Assembly: GCA_020846635.1 (NCBI GenBank)
Contig: JADLDO010000014.1
Span: 124,001 to 188,000, forward strand
Direction of reading: 5' to 3'
Source of the DNA: Caldilineaceae bacterium
Lineage (GTDB): Bacteria; Chloroflexota; Anaerolineae; Caldilineales; Caldilineaceae
DNA length: 64,000 nt
The position numbers were made by a program, and so were the translations under genes. The notes under the pieces are model-generated. The model saw only the letters and a program-made list of their open reading frames with translations. It was not told the DNA's origin and made no database searches. The first letter of the stretch is position 1, and each line of letters opens with the position of its first letter. Below are positions 25,850-34,895 of this stretch, one piece after another.

Positions 25850-26776
25850 ATGTTGAACACCGAGCAAGCGATCCCCCTTGACAAGACGCCATCCGCAGTG
25901 GTCACGCCGCGGCGGCGATGGGGTGAATGGCTGATCGAACGATTGATCCGCGCTGCCGGAATCTCAGCCATTGTCATCATCGGTTTAATCTTCATCTTTT
26001 TGCTGCGGGAAGGGCTTCCTGCATTTATACGCGTTTCACCACGCCAATTCCTGAGCATCCGTTGGTATCCGATTGAGGAGATGTATGGCCTGCTGCCTTT
26101 GCTTGTCGGCTCATTGCTGGTAACAGCCGGTGCCGTGGTCATTGCCGTCCCATTAGGTCTGACCACGGCGATCTACCTCGGTATGATTGCGCCGCAGTGG
26201 CAGCGTGAAATACTCAAACCTCTGATCGAGGTGCTTGCTGGCATCCCCTCGATTGTTCTCGGCTTTCTTGGCTGGATAGCACTTGCCCCCCTCATCCAGC
26301 AGGCTGGAGCGCCAACCGGCCTGACGGCTTTTACTGGCGCATTAATCCTGGCATACATGGCATTGCCTACGATCATTAGCATCTCGGAAGATGCGCTTTA
26401 CGCTGTGCCGAAAGAGTACCGGGATGGCGCGCTGGCGATCGGTGCGACCGAATGGCAGACCATCTGGCGCGTCATCGTGCCTGCTGCACGCTCTGGTATT
26501 GTCATTGCGATTGTGTTGGGCATTGGCCGCGCCATTGGTGAGACAATGGCGGTGATGATGGTGACGGGCAACGCCGCGAATATTCCGGCGCTGGGCTCAG
26601 GCATGCTCTTCCAGCCGGTGCGAACCATGACCGCAACCATCGCCGCGGAAATGGGCGAGGTTGCGCAAGGCAGCTTGCACTATCAGGTGCTCTTTGCCAT
26701 TGGCATTGTGCTATTCCTGATTACCTTTGCAATCAATTCGCTAGCCGGCTTACTCATTGGCGGCAAGCGCGGCTAG
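25850..26776 (+). CDS. pstC: Phosphate ABC transporter permease PstC
   Basis: The 308-residue integral membrane protein has six helices and the binding-protein-dependent permease signature. The segment LLVGSLLVTAGAVVIAVPLG is typical of PstC, as is EVLAGIPSIVLGFLG, and the coupling loop reads EYRDGALAIGATEWQTIWRV. AAGGAG precedes the start. It pairs with PstA, encoded 27 bases downstream, to form the phosphate channel. The 70-base gap after pstS has no clear hairpin, unlike the binding-protein/permease gaps of the Opp systems. Confidence 0.93.
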   Translation: MLNTEQAIPLDKTPSAVVTPRRRWGEWLIERLIRAAGISAIVIIGLIFIFLLREGLPAFIRVSPRQFLSIRWYPIEEMYGLLPLLVGSLLVTAGAVVIAVPLGLTTAIYLGMIAPQWQREILKPLIEVLAGIPSIVLGFLGWIALAPLIQQAGAPTGLTAFTGALILAYMALPTIISISEDALYAVPKEYRDGALAIGATEWQTIWRVIVPAARSGIVIAIVLGIGRAIGETMAVMMVTGNAANIPALGSGMLFQPVRTMTATIAAEMGEVAQGSLHYQVLFAIGIVLFLITFAINSLAGLLIGGKRG

Positions 26777-26803
26777 TGGCGTGGGCAAACCAAAGAGGAA
26801 TCT

Positions 26804-27649
26804 ATGACTCGTCAACAAATCGACCGGATCGCGCACATCGTCATTTCGCTGGTGGCAGCCCTGGTTGTCGTGCCGATCATCTTCGTCATCGGCTATCTGG
26901 TCTACAATGGCATGGGTGCATTGTCGTGGGAATTTCTGACCGCAGTGCCGCGTAATGGCATGCGCGAGGGTGGCATCATGCCCGCGCTCCTGGGCACGAT
27001 CTTCCTGACATTGGGAACCGTAATTGCCGCCATTCCCCTGGCAATTGCGACAGCAATTTACCTGGCGGAATATGCCGGCGACAACCGATTGACTCGCTGG
27101 ATACGTCTCGCAATTGTGAATCTGGCCGGTATCCCCTCGATTGTATATGGATTGTTCGGCCTGGGCGTCTTTGTCCTATTTCTAAACTTGGGCACCTCCA
27201 TCATCGCCGGATCGCTGACGCTGGGGTTGATGACCTTGCCGGTCGTGATCAGTACAGCCGAGGAGGCCATCCTGGCGGTGCCGCGCGAGTTTCGCACTGT
27301 GAGTCTCAGCCTGGGCGCCACCCGCTGGCAGACCATCCGCTACCAGGTGCTCCCCCATGCGCTGCCCGGAATGATTACGGGCATCATCCTGGGGCTAGGG
27401 CGCGCCGCCGGGGAGACTGCGCCGATTTTGTTCACGGTTGTGGCCTTCTACCTGCCGGAACTGCCTCATTCGATCTTTGACCAGACGATGGCCTTACCCT
27501 ACCATCTCTATGCCATCTCTACCCAAGTGCCGGGAATGCCCATATCACTCCAATATGGGACAGCGCTGGTGCTGCTGATCGTCGTACTCTCCTTAACGCT
27601 TGTGGCGACCGCGCTGCGCACGAACATGCGCCGCCGGCGCGAGTGGTGA
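26804..27649 (+). CDS. pstA: Phosphate ABC transporter permease PstA
   Basis: A 281-residue permease with six helices. PstA features are LLGTIFLTLGTVIAAIPLAI, NLAGIPSIVYGLFGLGVF and the coupling loop EFRTVSLSLGATRWQTIRYQ, followed by GRAAGETAPILFT, the conserved GE(T) segment of PstA. AGAGGAA precedes the start. It is six bases from the first ATPase gene, whose GTG start follows directly. The two membrane subunits are PstC and PstA, so the transporter already has a heterodimeric membrane part that could match two different ATPases. Confidence 0.93.
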   Translation: MTRQQIDRIAHIVISLVAALVVVPIIFVIGYLVYNGMGALSWEFLTAVPRNGMREGGIMPALLGTIFLTLGTVIAAIPLAIATAIYLAEYAGDNRLTRWIRLAIVNLAGIPSIVYGLFGLGVFVLFLNLGTSIIAGSLTLGLMTLPVVISTAEEAILAVPREFRTVSLSLGATRWQTIRYQVLPHALPGMITGIILGLGRAAGETAPILFTVVAFYLPELPHSIFDQTMALPYHLYAISTQVPGMPISLQYGTALVLLIVVLSLTLVATALRTNMRRRREW

Positions 27650-27655
27650 CCCGTC

Positions 27656-28426
27656 GTGAATCAATATCAAGCGCCCAAGATTGACATTGAGAATCTCTGG
27701 TTCACCTTTCCGGGCAATGTCATCGCACTGAAGGACGTAACACTCCAGGTGCAGCCCAATATGATCTTCGTGCTCTTTGGCCCGTCGCGCGGCGGCAAAT
27801 CAACCTTGCTCCGTCTCCTCAACCGCCTCTCCGACCTGAGCGAAGGCACGCAGCGAAAGGGTATCGTGCGCTTCAATGGGCAGGACATCTTTGCGCCCAC
27901 CGTGGATGTGACAGAACTACGCCGCCGTCTCAGTATGGTCTTTTCCACGCCCACGCCCCTACCAGGAACGATTGCGGAGAACCTCACCTATGGTCTGCAT
28001 ATGGCAGGCCTGCGCGACCCGCAGGTGATCGAGGAGCGTATTACACGCGCGCTAAAACAAGCGGCTCTGTGGGGCGAGGTAAAGGATCGCCTGCATACTT
28101 CCGCCTTTGCCCTCTCCGGCGGACAAAAGCAGCGGCTTTGTTTGGCCCGCAGCTTGGCGCTCGAACCCGATGTAATTTTGCTTGATAATCCAACCTCAGG
28201 GCTGGACCCGTTGTCCACAGCCCTGGTGGAGGAGTCATTGAATGAGTTGAAGCAGAAATACACGATCATCATGGTGCCGCACAGCGTCCAGCAAGCCGCG
28301 CGCATCGCCGATCGCGCCGCCTTTTTGCTGGATGGCGAGGTGATTGAAGTTGGAACGCGCCAGCAAATCTTTATCAATCCCACGGACACACGAACAGAGG
28401 ATTATGTTATCGGTCGATTCGGTTGA
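27656..28426 (+). CDS. PstB-like ATPase 1, degenerate in Q-loop and catalytic Glu
   Basis: The 256-residue protein clearly belongs to the PstB family but has lost key residues. Walker A is GPSRGGKST at 42-50 (usual GPSGCGKST). The Q-loop Gln is Ser97 (MVFSTPTP instead of MVFQRPNP). After Walker B Asp177 the catalytic Glu is Asn178 (LLDNPTSGLDP). The signature LSGGQ at 153-157 and the switch His209 are intact. Alone it should hydrolyse ATP poorly. The partner gene overlaps its end by 23 bases and has the opposite defect, so I infer a PstB heterodimer in which this subunit donates LSGGQ to the live site. It starts with GTG. Confidence 0.88.
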   Translation: MNQYQAPKIDIENLWFTFPGNVIALKDVTLQVQPNMIFVLFGPSRGGKSTLLRLLNRLSDLSEGTQRKGIVRFNGQDIFAPTVDVTELRRRLSMVFSTPTPLPGTIAENLTYGLHMAGLRDPQVIEERITRALKQAALWGEVKDRLHTSAFALSGGQKQRLCLARSLALEPDVILLDNPTSGLDPLSTALVEESLNELKQKYTIIMVPHSVQQAARIADRAAFLLDGEVIEVGTRQQIFINPTDTRTEDYVIGRFG

Positions 28427-29183
28427 CTTAAAAAACAAATTCGAGATCAAGAATTTAGATTTTTACTATGGCTCCTTTCAGGCGCTCTTCGGGCTGACGC
28501 TGCCAATTCCCGAAAAGCGCATCACCGCGCTGATTGGCCCATCGGGTTGTGGCAAATCTACCTTTCTGCGTACGCTCAACCGGATGAACGACATGGTGCC
28601 CGGCGCACGCGCCGAAGGCGAGGTACTCCTTAACGGGCAGAACATTTACGCGCCGGACGTGAATGTAACAGACCTGCGCCAGCGGGTAGGCATGGTCTTT
28701 CAGCGCCCCAATCCCTTTCCGCAAAGCATCTATGACAATGTTGCGTTTGGCCCTCGCGTGCTGGGAATGCTCAAGACGCATGACTTGGCGGAAATCATCG
28801 AAAGAAGCTTGCAGGATGCCGCGCTGTGGGACGAAGTGAAAGACAATTTGCATGCCCCAGCGCTCAGCCTAACGCCAGGCCAGCAGCAGCGGCTTTGTCT
28901 GGCCCGCACCCTCGCCGCGCAGCCCGAAGTGATTCTGATGGACGAACCGGCATCGGCACTTGATCCCGTCGCCACCTTGCACATCGAAGACCTCATGTGG
29001 CGACTGGCTGAAAACTATACGATTGTGATCGTAACGCACAACATGCAACAGGCGGCCCGCGCCTCAAATTTCACAGGTTTCTTTTGGCTGGGCAAACTAG
29101 TGGAGTATCGACCAACCAAAGACATCTTTACTGCACCCAAAGAACCCCTGACGGAAGCCTACATCACGGGGCGACAGGGCTAG
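28404..29183 (+). CDS. pstB: PstB-like ATPase 2, catalytic Glu intact, signature LTPGQ
   Basis: The 259-residue protein starts at 28404 behind AGAGG, inside the end of the first ATPase gene. It is close to standard PstB: Walker A GPSGCGKST at 45-53, Gln100 in MVFQRPNPFP, Walker B VILMD with Glu181, D-loop SALDP and His212 in VTHNMQQAAR. Only the signature is altered, LTPGQ at 156-160 in place of LSGGQ. In an ABC dimer each ATP site uses Walker motifs of one subunit and the signature of the other, so this subunit supplies the working Walker half and gets LSGGQ from ATPase 1. The operon appears to end here. Confidence 0.9.
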   Translation: MLSVDSVDLKNKFEIKNLDFYYGSFQALFGLTLPIPEKRITALIGPSGCGKSTFLRTLNRMNDMVPGARAEGEVLLNGQNIYAPDVNVTDLRQRVGMVFQRPNPFPQSIYDNVAFGPRVLGMLKTHDLAEIIERSLQDAALWDEVKDNLHAPALSLTPGQQQRLCLARTLAAQPEVILMDEPASALDPVATLHIEDLMWRLAENYTIVIVTHNMQQAARASNFTGFFWLGKLVEYRPTKDIFTAPKEPLTEAYITGRQG

Positions 29184-29271
29184 TTATCAAGTACTACGTC
29201 GTTTGTCTCCCCTGTAGAGGCCACAGGCACACCATTCGTCACATGCACAAGGCTTTTAACGTCTATATACT

Positions 29272-29296
29272 ACAGGTAGCCGAAAACGGAGCCTGT
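29272..29296. terminator. Weak hairpin after the pst operon
   Basis: ACAGG/CCTGT and an inner CCG/CGG around AAAA form an interrupted hairpin 88 bases after the last pst gene. No T-run follows. Confidence 0.3.
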
Positions 29297-29319
29297 CGTC
29301 TATAGGGGTCAAAGACATC

Positions 29320-29550
29320 ATGATCATCACCATCCTCGTTACCGCTTTCTTAATGATGAGTGCAATTTGCACGACTGTCCTCATTGCTGCCTGTGTTGTT
29401 GCCAAACGGTCGGAAGAGGCCATCGAAGACACTCCGCTGTTTACGCAGTACGATGCGCCTGTGGAGGCCTCCGCAAAGCCGATCACCATGAAGCCAAAAT
29501 CGTCTCATATTTCAACGACTCATACGCTCGGTAAGGCCGTGTCAAGCTGA
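29320..29550 (+). CDS. Small single-span membrane protein, function unknown
   Basis: This 76-residue reading frame begins with a membrane helix, IITILVTAFLMMSAICTTVLIAACVV, and continues in a polar tail with no recognised domain. AGGGG precedes the start by about eleven bases. The frame is intact and has a sensible membrane topology, but the region is short and no homologue comes to mind, so it may not be real. It follows the pst operon after 136 bases and could be cotranscribed. Confidence 0.4.
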   Translation: MIITILVTAFLMMSAICTTVLIAACVVAKRSEEAIEDTPLFTQYDAPVEASAKPITMKPKSSHISTTHTLGKAVSS

Positions 29551-29683
29551 GGTTACAGAGCGCGTTGGGCAGATCAAATGCCCATGCAGCCTGACCGGCT
29601 GCAATGATCCAACGCTGTGTAAGCTAACAGGCTGCTCTGCTGCCTTCAATCGCCGCAATAAAACCTAAATCCCCTCCCCACTC

Positions 29684-29711
29684 CGGCTGCATAACAAAGG
29701 TTACGCAGCCG
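29684..29711 (+). terminator. Rho-independent terminator before the glycoside hydrolase gene
   Basis: CGGCTGC-A-TAAC pairs with GTTA-C-GCAGCCG (one A-C mismatch) and is followed by CTTTTGTT. A second small hairpin, GCAGCC/GGCTGC, lies about 100 bases before it. It ends transcription coming from the small membrane protein. Confidence 0.6.
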
Positions 29712-29793
29712 CTTTTGTTGTGCTATAGTAGCGGGCAGTCTCGCTCGACCTGCTCTATTGAGCCCAAACGTAAGCACAGATGGGATGGACGGC

Positions 29794-31644
29794 ATGAACG
29801 ATCGCGTAAAACCGTGGATGCTTGGGATTCTTACCCTCTGTCTGTTGCTGCAGGGATGCAAAGCGATCACGCGGCCCGCTGATGGCGCACTATCAAACAC
29901 CAACGCCGGGCCAGATGTCACAACTTCAGCCAATACACCATTAACGCTCACGCTGCTAGGGCCAGAGACACCGGCACGCAACAGCCCCATAGAGTTCGCC
30001 ATTACAGGCATCCCCAGCGCCACCAATCCATTTGACGCTGCGGAAGTCGATCTCCAACTCACCTTCATTGGCCCCGAAGGCGCGACCGCAACGGTGGGAG
30101 GCTTTTGGTATCAGGAATACGCACCAGAGACACTACACACACAAGGCGCTCCCGGCTGGCGCGCTCGTTTCACCCCGCAGGTTAGCGGCGAATGGCGAGT
30201 CAGCGCGTTGGTTCAGCCCTCTGGATTATCGAGCAATGAAATGCGCTTTACTGTTGCGGAAAGTGCATCCCCAGGCTTTGTGCATGTGGACCCTGCCCAT
30301 CGCCGCTACTTTGCCTATCAGGATGGCTCGCGCTTTCTGCCGGTGGGCGTCAATATGGGTTGGTGGGATGATGACCCAATCGGAGACTATACGCGCTGGC
30401 TCGATCACTTCGCCGCCAATGGCGGCAACACCATCCGCGTCTGGATGGCAAATAGGGCCTTTGCCCTGGAGTGGAATGATACGACCTTGGGTGATTACCG
30501 TCCCAGGCTGAAGCAAGCGTGGCTTCTGGATGAACTGCTGCGGCTGGCGGGCGAACGTGGGGTCAAGGTCATCTTGGTCCTAAACCACCACGGACAATTT
30601 AGCACCACTGTGAATCCACAATGGCAGGAAAATCCCTATAACGCAGCGTTGGGCGGGCCTTTGGCTGCACCGGATCAATTCGCCAGCGACCCCACAGCGA
30701 TCGCATTCTTTCAGCGGCGGCTCCGCTATATCATCGACCGTTGGGGGTCGTCACCAAGTTTGCTTGCTTGGGAATGGTGGAACGAATACAACTTCACACC
30801 CATTGACGACGCACAAATGGAACCGTGGCTGAATACGATGGGCACATATCTCTCAAACCGCGATCCCTATCATCACCCCGTGACCATCAGCGGGCCAGCC
30901 GGGGCCGATTCACCGATCTGGCAGCTACCGTCGATTGACTTTGTCTCTGTGCATATCTATACCACAGAAGATCCGCTGTTCGTGGCCGCGGAACTGGAGG
31001 AGGAATACGCTCCTGCCGTCCCAGACAAGCCGCTACTGCTGGCAGAATATGGTTTTGCCACAGGCACAGAGGATGCCGATTCGTTTGACCAAACAGGCAT
31101 TCACCTCCACAACGGTCTCTGGGCAACCCTCTTCAGCGGGCACGCCGGAACCGGCATGTACTGGTGGTGGGATACCTATATCGAACGGCTGAACCTATGG
31201 CATCATTACGCAGGGATAACGAACTTTCTTGGCAAGGTCGATCCAGCGGAGTTCACACCAGGCAAGGCTACAATCGTAGCGGCAGAGGGCAAATCAGCGG
31301 GTGCAGAGGGCTTGCTACTCGAAGCGCCAGATACGCGCTTGCTTTGGGTACGCAGCAAGCAATATACAGCAGCCGCCGCAAACGAAGCCCACGTGATGGC
31401 AATTCGCGCGGCGATCCGCAGCAAACAAAAACTGGAAAGCTATACCTATACGCCCACACCCATCCAGGGTCATCGTGTGGAACTCACAGGCATCGAGGAT
31501 GGCACGTACGAGGTGCATTGGTATGACCCGCAATCAGGCGCCTGGGGAGAGATAGCGCACGCTCAAGCAGAAAATGGAACCATCTCAATCCCTCTACCGG
31601 CATTTAGCCAAGATATAGCAGCAGCGATTCGCCCCGTTCCCTGA
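29794..31644 (+). CDS. Cellulase-like (GH5 clan) glycoside hydrolase lipoprotein with DUF5060-type domain
   Basis: The 616-residue lipoprotein (start chosen at 29794, next to the signal peptide) has lipobox LQGC with Cys22. An N-terminal beta-sandwich (about 50-155), resembling DUF5060, precedes a TIM barrel (about 175-500) with VGVNMGWWDD at the first strand and NTIRVWMAN after it. The likely acid/base is Glu331 in WEWWNE and the nucleophile Glu418 in LLLAEYG, the clan-A pair. A small beta domain ends the chain. It probably acts outside the cell on mannan-, glucan- or related beta-linked polysaccharides; the exact family cannot be fixed by eye. Confidence 0.8.
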   Translation: MNDRVKPWMLGILTLCLLLQGCKAITRPADGALSNTNAGPDVTTSANTPLTLTLLGPETPARNSPIEFAITGIPSATNPFDAAEVDLQLTFIGPEGATATVGGFWYQEYAPETLHTQGAPGWRARFTPQVSGEWRVSALVQPSGLSSNEMRFTVAESASPGFVHVDPAHRRYFAYQDGSRFLPVGVNMGWWDDDPIGDYTRWLDHFAANGGNTIRVWMANRAFALEWNDTTLGDYRPRLKQAWLLDELLRLAGERGVKVILVLNHHGQFSTTVNPQWQENPYNAALGGPLAAPDQFASDPTAIAFFQRRLRYIIDRWGSSPSLLAWEWWNEYNFTPIDDAQMEPWLNTMGTYLSNRDPYHHPVTISGPAGADSPIWQLPSIDFVSVHIYTTEDPLFVAAELEEEYAPAVPDKPLLLAEYGFATGTEDADSFDQTGIHLHNGLWATLFSGHAGTGMYWWWDTYIERLNLWHHYAGITNFLGKVDPAEFTPGKATIVAAEGKSAGAEGLLLEAPDTRLLWVRSKQYTAAAANEAHVMAIRAAIRSKQKLESYTYTPTPIQGHRVELTGIEDGTYEVHWYDPQSGAWGEIAHAQAENGTISIPLPAFSQDIAAAIRPVP

Positions 31645-31741
31645 AATCAACAAGGCCCTCCTGCTGTGGACGCAAAACATCTCAGGATACAAGACAAAGG
31701 ATAAGCACACCGGAAGCATGGGAACAGAGGAAAGTCTGAGA

Positions 31742-31755
31742 CAAAGGTACCTTTG
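31742..31755. promoter_or_regulatory. Perfect 14-base palindrome before the CPA2 antiporter
   Basis: CAAAGGTACCTTTG is a perfect palindrome 45 bases before the TTG start. It could be an operator; no regulator gene is adjacent. Confidence 0.3.
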
Positions 31756-31800
31756 CCCTGTTTATTTGCTTTATTGAATCGGCACTGAGAGGAGTCATCT

Positions 31801-33729
31801 TTGAATCAGAACTTCGGCATTGTGGTTGCGTTGATCAGTTTTGCCATTATCGCGCTTGCGTCGGACCGCATTGGACGCTTATTTACACAGATTAAGTTGC
31901 CGATGATTAGCGGATTTCTCCTTGTTGGCATCCTCACCGGCCCCTTTATTCTCGGATTAATTTCGACAGAAGCAATCCGGCACCTTTCCTTCCTAGACGA
32001 CATTTCTTTGGGTTTTATTGCATTTGCCGCCGGCAGTGAACTTCACCTCCCGGAGTTGCGCAGCCGGCTCAAGAGTATCAAGTGGGTAACCACCACCAAC
32101 AGTCTCATCATTCCTGCCGTAGGTGCCGTTGCCACCTTTTGGCTAGCCGATCTGATACCCTTTATGCAGCCGCTCTCCACCAATGGGCGCGTGGCAATTT
32201 CCCTGCTTGCCGGTGCCATCCTCGTCGCGCGCTCGCCTTCGTCCGCAATCGCGATTGTCAATGAATTACGCGCACGCGGCCCTTTTACTCGCACAATCCT
32301 CGGCGTCATCATGGTTTCAGACGTCGTTATTATCATCCTCTTTGCCATCGCTGTCTCAACCGCACATGCCCTCATCAACAGCAGCGGCTTACAGTTTGAC
32401 TTCATCCTTCTCTTGCTGGCAGAACTGCTAGTCTCATTCGCCATCGGCTATGCACTGGGCAAATTCTTGCATCTGGTTCTCGCCTTGCACATCAAGCGCA
32501 TGCTCAAGACAGCGCTGATACTTTTGGCTGGTTATGTGGTTTTTCTGCTGGCAACACTGTTCCGTCAATACAGCCATGTCTATCTACCCTTCGAATTTAC
32601 AATCGAGCCCCTCCTAATCTGCATGATTGGCGGCTTTGTTGTCACCAACTATAGCCCGTACCGGACAGAATTTCTACGCACGCTGCATGATGTCGGGCCG
32701 CCGATTTACGTGATCTTCTTCACGCTCACCGGGGCTGCCGTGCGCCTGGATATTTTTATACAAGTCTGGAGTGTCGCCCTTATCATCTTTGGCGTGCGCC
32801 TGCTTGCCATCTTCATCTCCTCCTATTTGGGGGGGTGGTTAGCAGGTGATCCGGCCCAACACAATTGGCTCAGTTGGATGACCTATGTAACCCAGGCTGG
32901 CGTTGCACTCGGCCTTGCCAGAGAAGTCAATTCCGAATTCCCAGAATGGGGCGCGGCCTTTGCTACCATGATGATATCCACCATTGTCCTAAGTCAACTC
33001 CTGGGGCCACCCCTCTTCAAATGGGCAATCCAACGTGTCGGTGAAGCACACCTGCAAGCACCGGGGCAAGAGTTTGATGGCGTACGCGACGCCGTGATCT
33101 TTGGTCTGGAGGGACAATCTGTCGCGCTGGCAAGACAATTGAACGCCAATGGATGGAACGCAAAGATCGCAACGCGCCAGCCGTCGAAGGTGGAGGATGT
33201 CGCTGCCACAGATGTCCAGTTCCATGTTATCCCTGGGCTAACCGTGGAAGCAATGCACCAACTCAACCTGGGACACGCCGACGCCGTAGTTGCAATGCTT
33301 TCCGATGATGAAAACTATCAAATCGCGGAGATGGTCTTTGAACGTTTCGGAACCAAGCGCGTGATTGTGCGCCTTAGCCAGCTTGAAAGCAGCGATCGTT
33401 TTGCTCAACTCGGTGCAATCGTCGTTGAGCCTGCTACCGCCATGGTAGGTCTTCTTGACCATTTCGTGCGAGCGCCAACGGCCACATCGCTGCTTTTGGA
33501 TCGAGAGCCAAATCGGCACGTCGCCGATATTCAAGTCACCAATCCCAGCGTACAGGGTGTGCCAATCCGCGATCTGCGTCTTCCGCTCGATGTCCTCATT
33601 GTCTCGGTAACACGCGACGACGTGACACTGGTATCACATGGTTACACCCAAATCGAAATCGGGGACTGCGTGTCCGTCATCGGCTCGAGCGAGGGTTTGG
33701 AGCAGGTGCTAAGGCAACTTGAGGCATGA
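31801..33729 (+). CDS. CPA2 family cation/proton antiporter with TrkA-type regulatory domains (Kef-like)
   Basis: The 642-residue protein has about 12 membrane helices (1-400), typical of Na+/K+-H+ exchangers: LPMISGFLLVGILTGPFILG at the start and LDDISLGFIAFAAGSELHL following. A TrkA_N Rossmann domain (about 425-540) starts DAVIFGLEGQSVALARQL; its nucleotide loop GLEGQS departs from the usual GxGxxG. A TrkA_C domain (about 560-640) closes the protein. Such fusions exchange K+ or Na+ for protons under control of nucleotides. The start is TTG, with GAGAGGAG eight bases before it. It is a single-gene unit. Confidence 0.9.
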   Translation: MNQNFGIVVALISFAIIALASDRIGRLFTQIKLPMISGFLLVGILTGPFILGLISTEAIRHLSFLDDISLGFIAFAAGSELHLPELRSRLKSIKWVTTTNSLIIPAVGAVATFWLADLIPFMQPLSTNGRVAISLLAGAILVARSPSSAIAIVNELRARGPFTRTILGVIMVSDVVIIILFAIAVSTAHALINSSGLQFDFILLLLAELLVSFAIGYALGKFLHLVLALHIKRMLKTALILLAGYVVFLLATLFRQYSHVYLPFEFTIEPLLICMIGGFVVTNYSPYRTEFLRTLHDVGPPIYVIFFTLTGAAVRLDIFIQVWSVALIIFGVRLLAIFISSYLGGWLAGDPAQHNWLSWMTYVTQAGVALGLAREVNSEFPEWGAAFATMMISTIVLSQLLGPPLFKWAIQRVGEAHLQAPGQEFDGVRDAVIFGLEGQSVALARQLNANGWNAKIATRQPSKVEDVAATDVQFHVIPGLTVEAMHQLNLGHADAVVAMLSDDENYQIAEMVFERFGTKRVIVRLSQLESSDRFAQLGAIVVEPATAMVGLLDHFVRAPTATSLLLDREPNRHVADIQVTNPSVQGVPIRDLRLPLDVLIVSVTRDDVTLVSHGYTQIEIGDCVSVIGSSEGLEQVLRQLEA

Positions 33730-33766
33730 TGCGCGCTGATTAGCTACCATCGCAACGACAGCAGGC

Positions 33767-34783
33767 TTATGCCTGAGGCTCAACGCCAACGAGCGTAAGC
33801 TCCGCAGCAAAATGGCACGCAGCAAAATGGCCCGATTGGATCTCCGCTAGCTCCGGCTCTTGCTCCTGGCAAATTGCCTGGGCGTACTGACAGCGAGGAT
33901 GAAATTTACAGCCGGAAGGGGGATTGGCAGGGCTGGGCACATCACCCGCCAAGACAATCCGCCGCGACTTCTGGTCAGGGTCGGCATGGGGAATCGCAGA
34001 CAGAAGTGCTTCCGTATACGGATGTTTCGGATCCATGTACAAGTCAGTTGCCCGTGCCAACTCCACAATCTTGCCCAAGTACATCACAGCCACGCGATCG
34101 CTGATATGCTCTACCACCGAAAGATCATGAGCGATGAAAAGATAAGTCAGGCCGAATTCCTGCTGTAAATCCTCCAACAGATTGATCACCTGCGCCTGGA
34201 TCGAAACATCCAGCGCCGAAACCGGCTCATCCGCCACAATCAGTTTAGGCTGCAAGGCCAATGCGCGCGCAATGCCAATGCGTTGCCGCTGCCCGCCGCT
34301 GAAGGCATAGGGGTAACGGTTCATATGCTGACTTTTCAGACCGACCATCTCAAGCAAGTCACGCACACGCTTATTCAGCACATCCTGATCATTCTCGCCG
34401 TGGATAACCAACGGCTCCGTGATCAGATCATAGACGGTCATGCGCGGGTTGAGTGATGAGAAGGGGTCTTGGAAGATGATCTGCATCTCCCGGCGCAGCG
34501 ACTTTAACTGTCGCTTGTTCATCGTGGCTATATCCACCATGCCTTCGTTGCGACGGAAGAGTATCTGTCCTTCGGTCGGCTCAATGGCGCGCAGAATCAA
34601 CCGTCCTGTAGTGGTCTTGCCACAGCCTGACTCCCCCACCAAGCCCAACGTCTCCCCCGCGTTCACGCGTATATCAACACCATCCACCGCGCGCACATGG
34701 CCGACCGTACGCCGGAACAGCCCGCGCTGGATTGGAAAATGCTTCTTCAGATTATGGACTTCCAACAACGTCTGTGTACTCAT
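33767..34783 (-). CDS. oppF: Oligopeptide ABC transporter ATP-binding protein, OppF type
   Basis: The 338-residue ATPase has Walker [10 protein letters not shown], signature [15 protein letters not shown], Walker B LIVADE and the switch His in FIAHDLS. The C-terminal oligopeptide extension contains the cysteine pattern GCKFHPRC...[10 protein letters not shown], which in some Opp ATPases binds an iron-sulfur cluster. It is the last gene of the operon that starts at 40256 and pairs with OppD, from which it is separated by 112 bases. Confidence 0.92.
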   Translation of the reverse strand: MSTQTLLEVHNLKKHFPIQRGLFRRTVGHVRAVDGVDIRVNAGETLGLVGESGCGKTTTGRLILRAIEPTEGQILFRRNEGMVDIATMNKRQLKSLRREMQIIFQDPFSSLNPRMTVYDLITEPLVIHGENDQDVLNKRVRDLLEMVGLKSQHMNRYPYAFSGGQRQRIGIARALALQPKLIVADEPVSALDVSIQAQVINLLEDLQQEFGLTYLFIAHDLSVVEHISDRVAVMYLGKIVELARATDLYMDPKHPYTEALLSAIPHADPDQKSRRIVLAGDVPSPANPPSGCKFHPRCQYAQAICQEQEPELAEIQSGHFAACHFAAELTLVGVEPQA

Positions 34784-34895
34784 TCACGCATCCCTTGCGG
34801 TCTAGCTCAACCAATATCAATCCAACAACGCCGCGCAGCAGGGGCCATGCCCCATTCCGCTGCCTCCGCAACCTCATGGACATAGATCATGCTGT

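Noticed and set aside
29256..29489. Minus-strand 77-codon frame opposite the small membrane protein
   Set aside because: No ribosome site and no sensible topology; the plus-strand frame is the better candidate, although itself uncertain.
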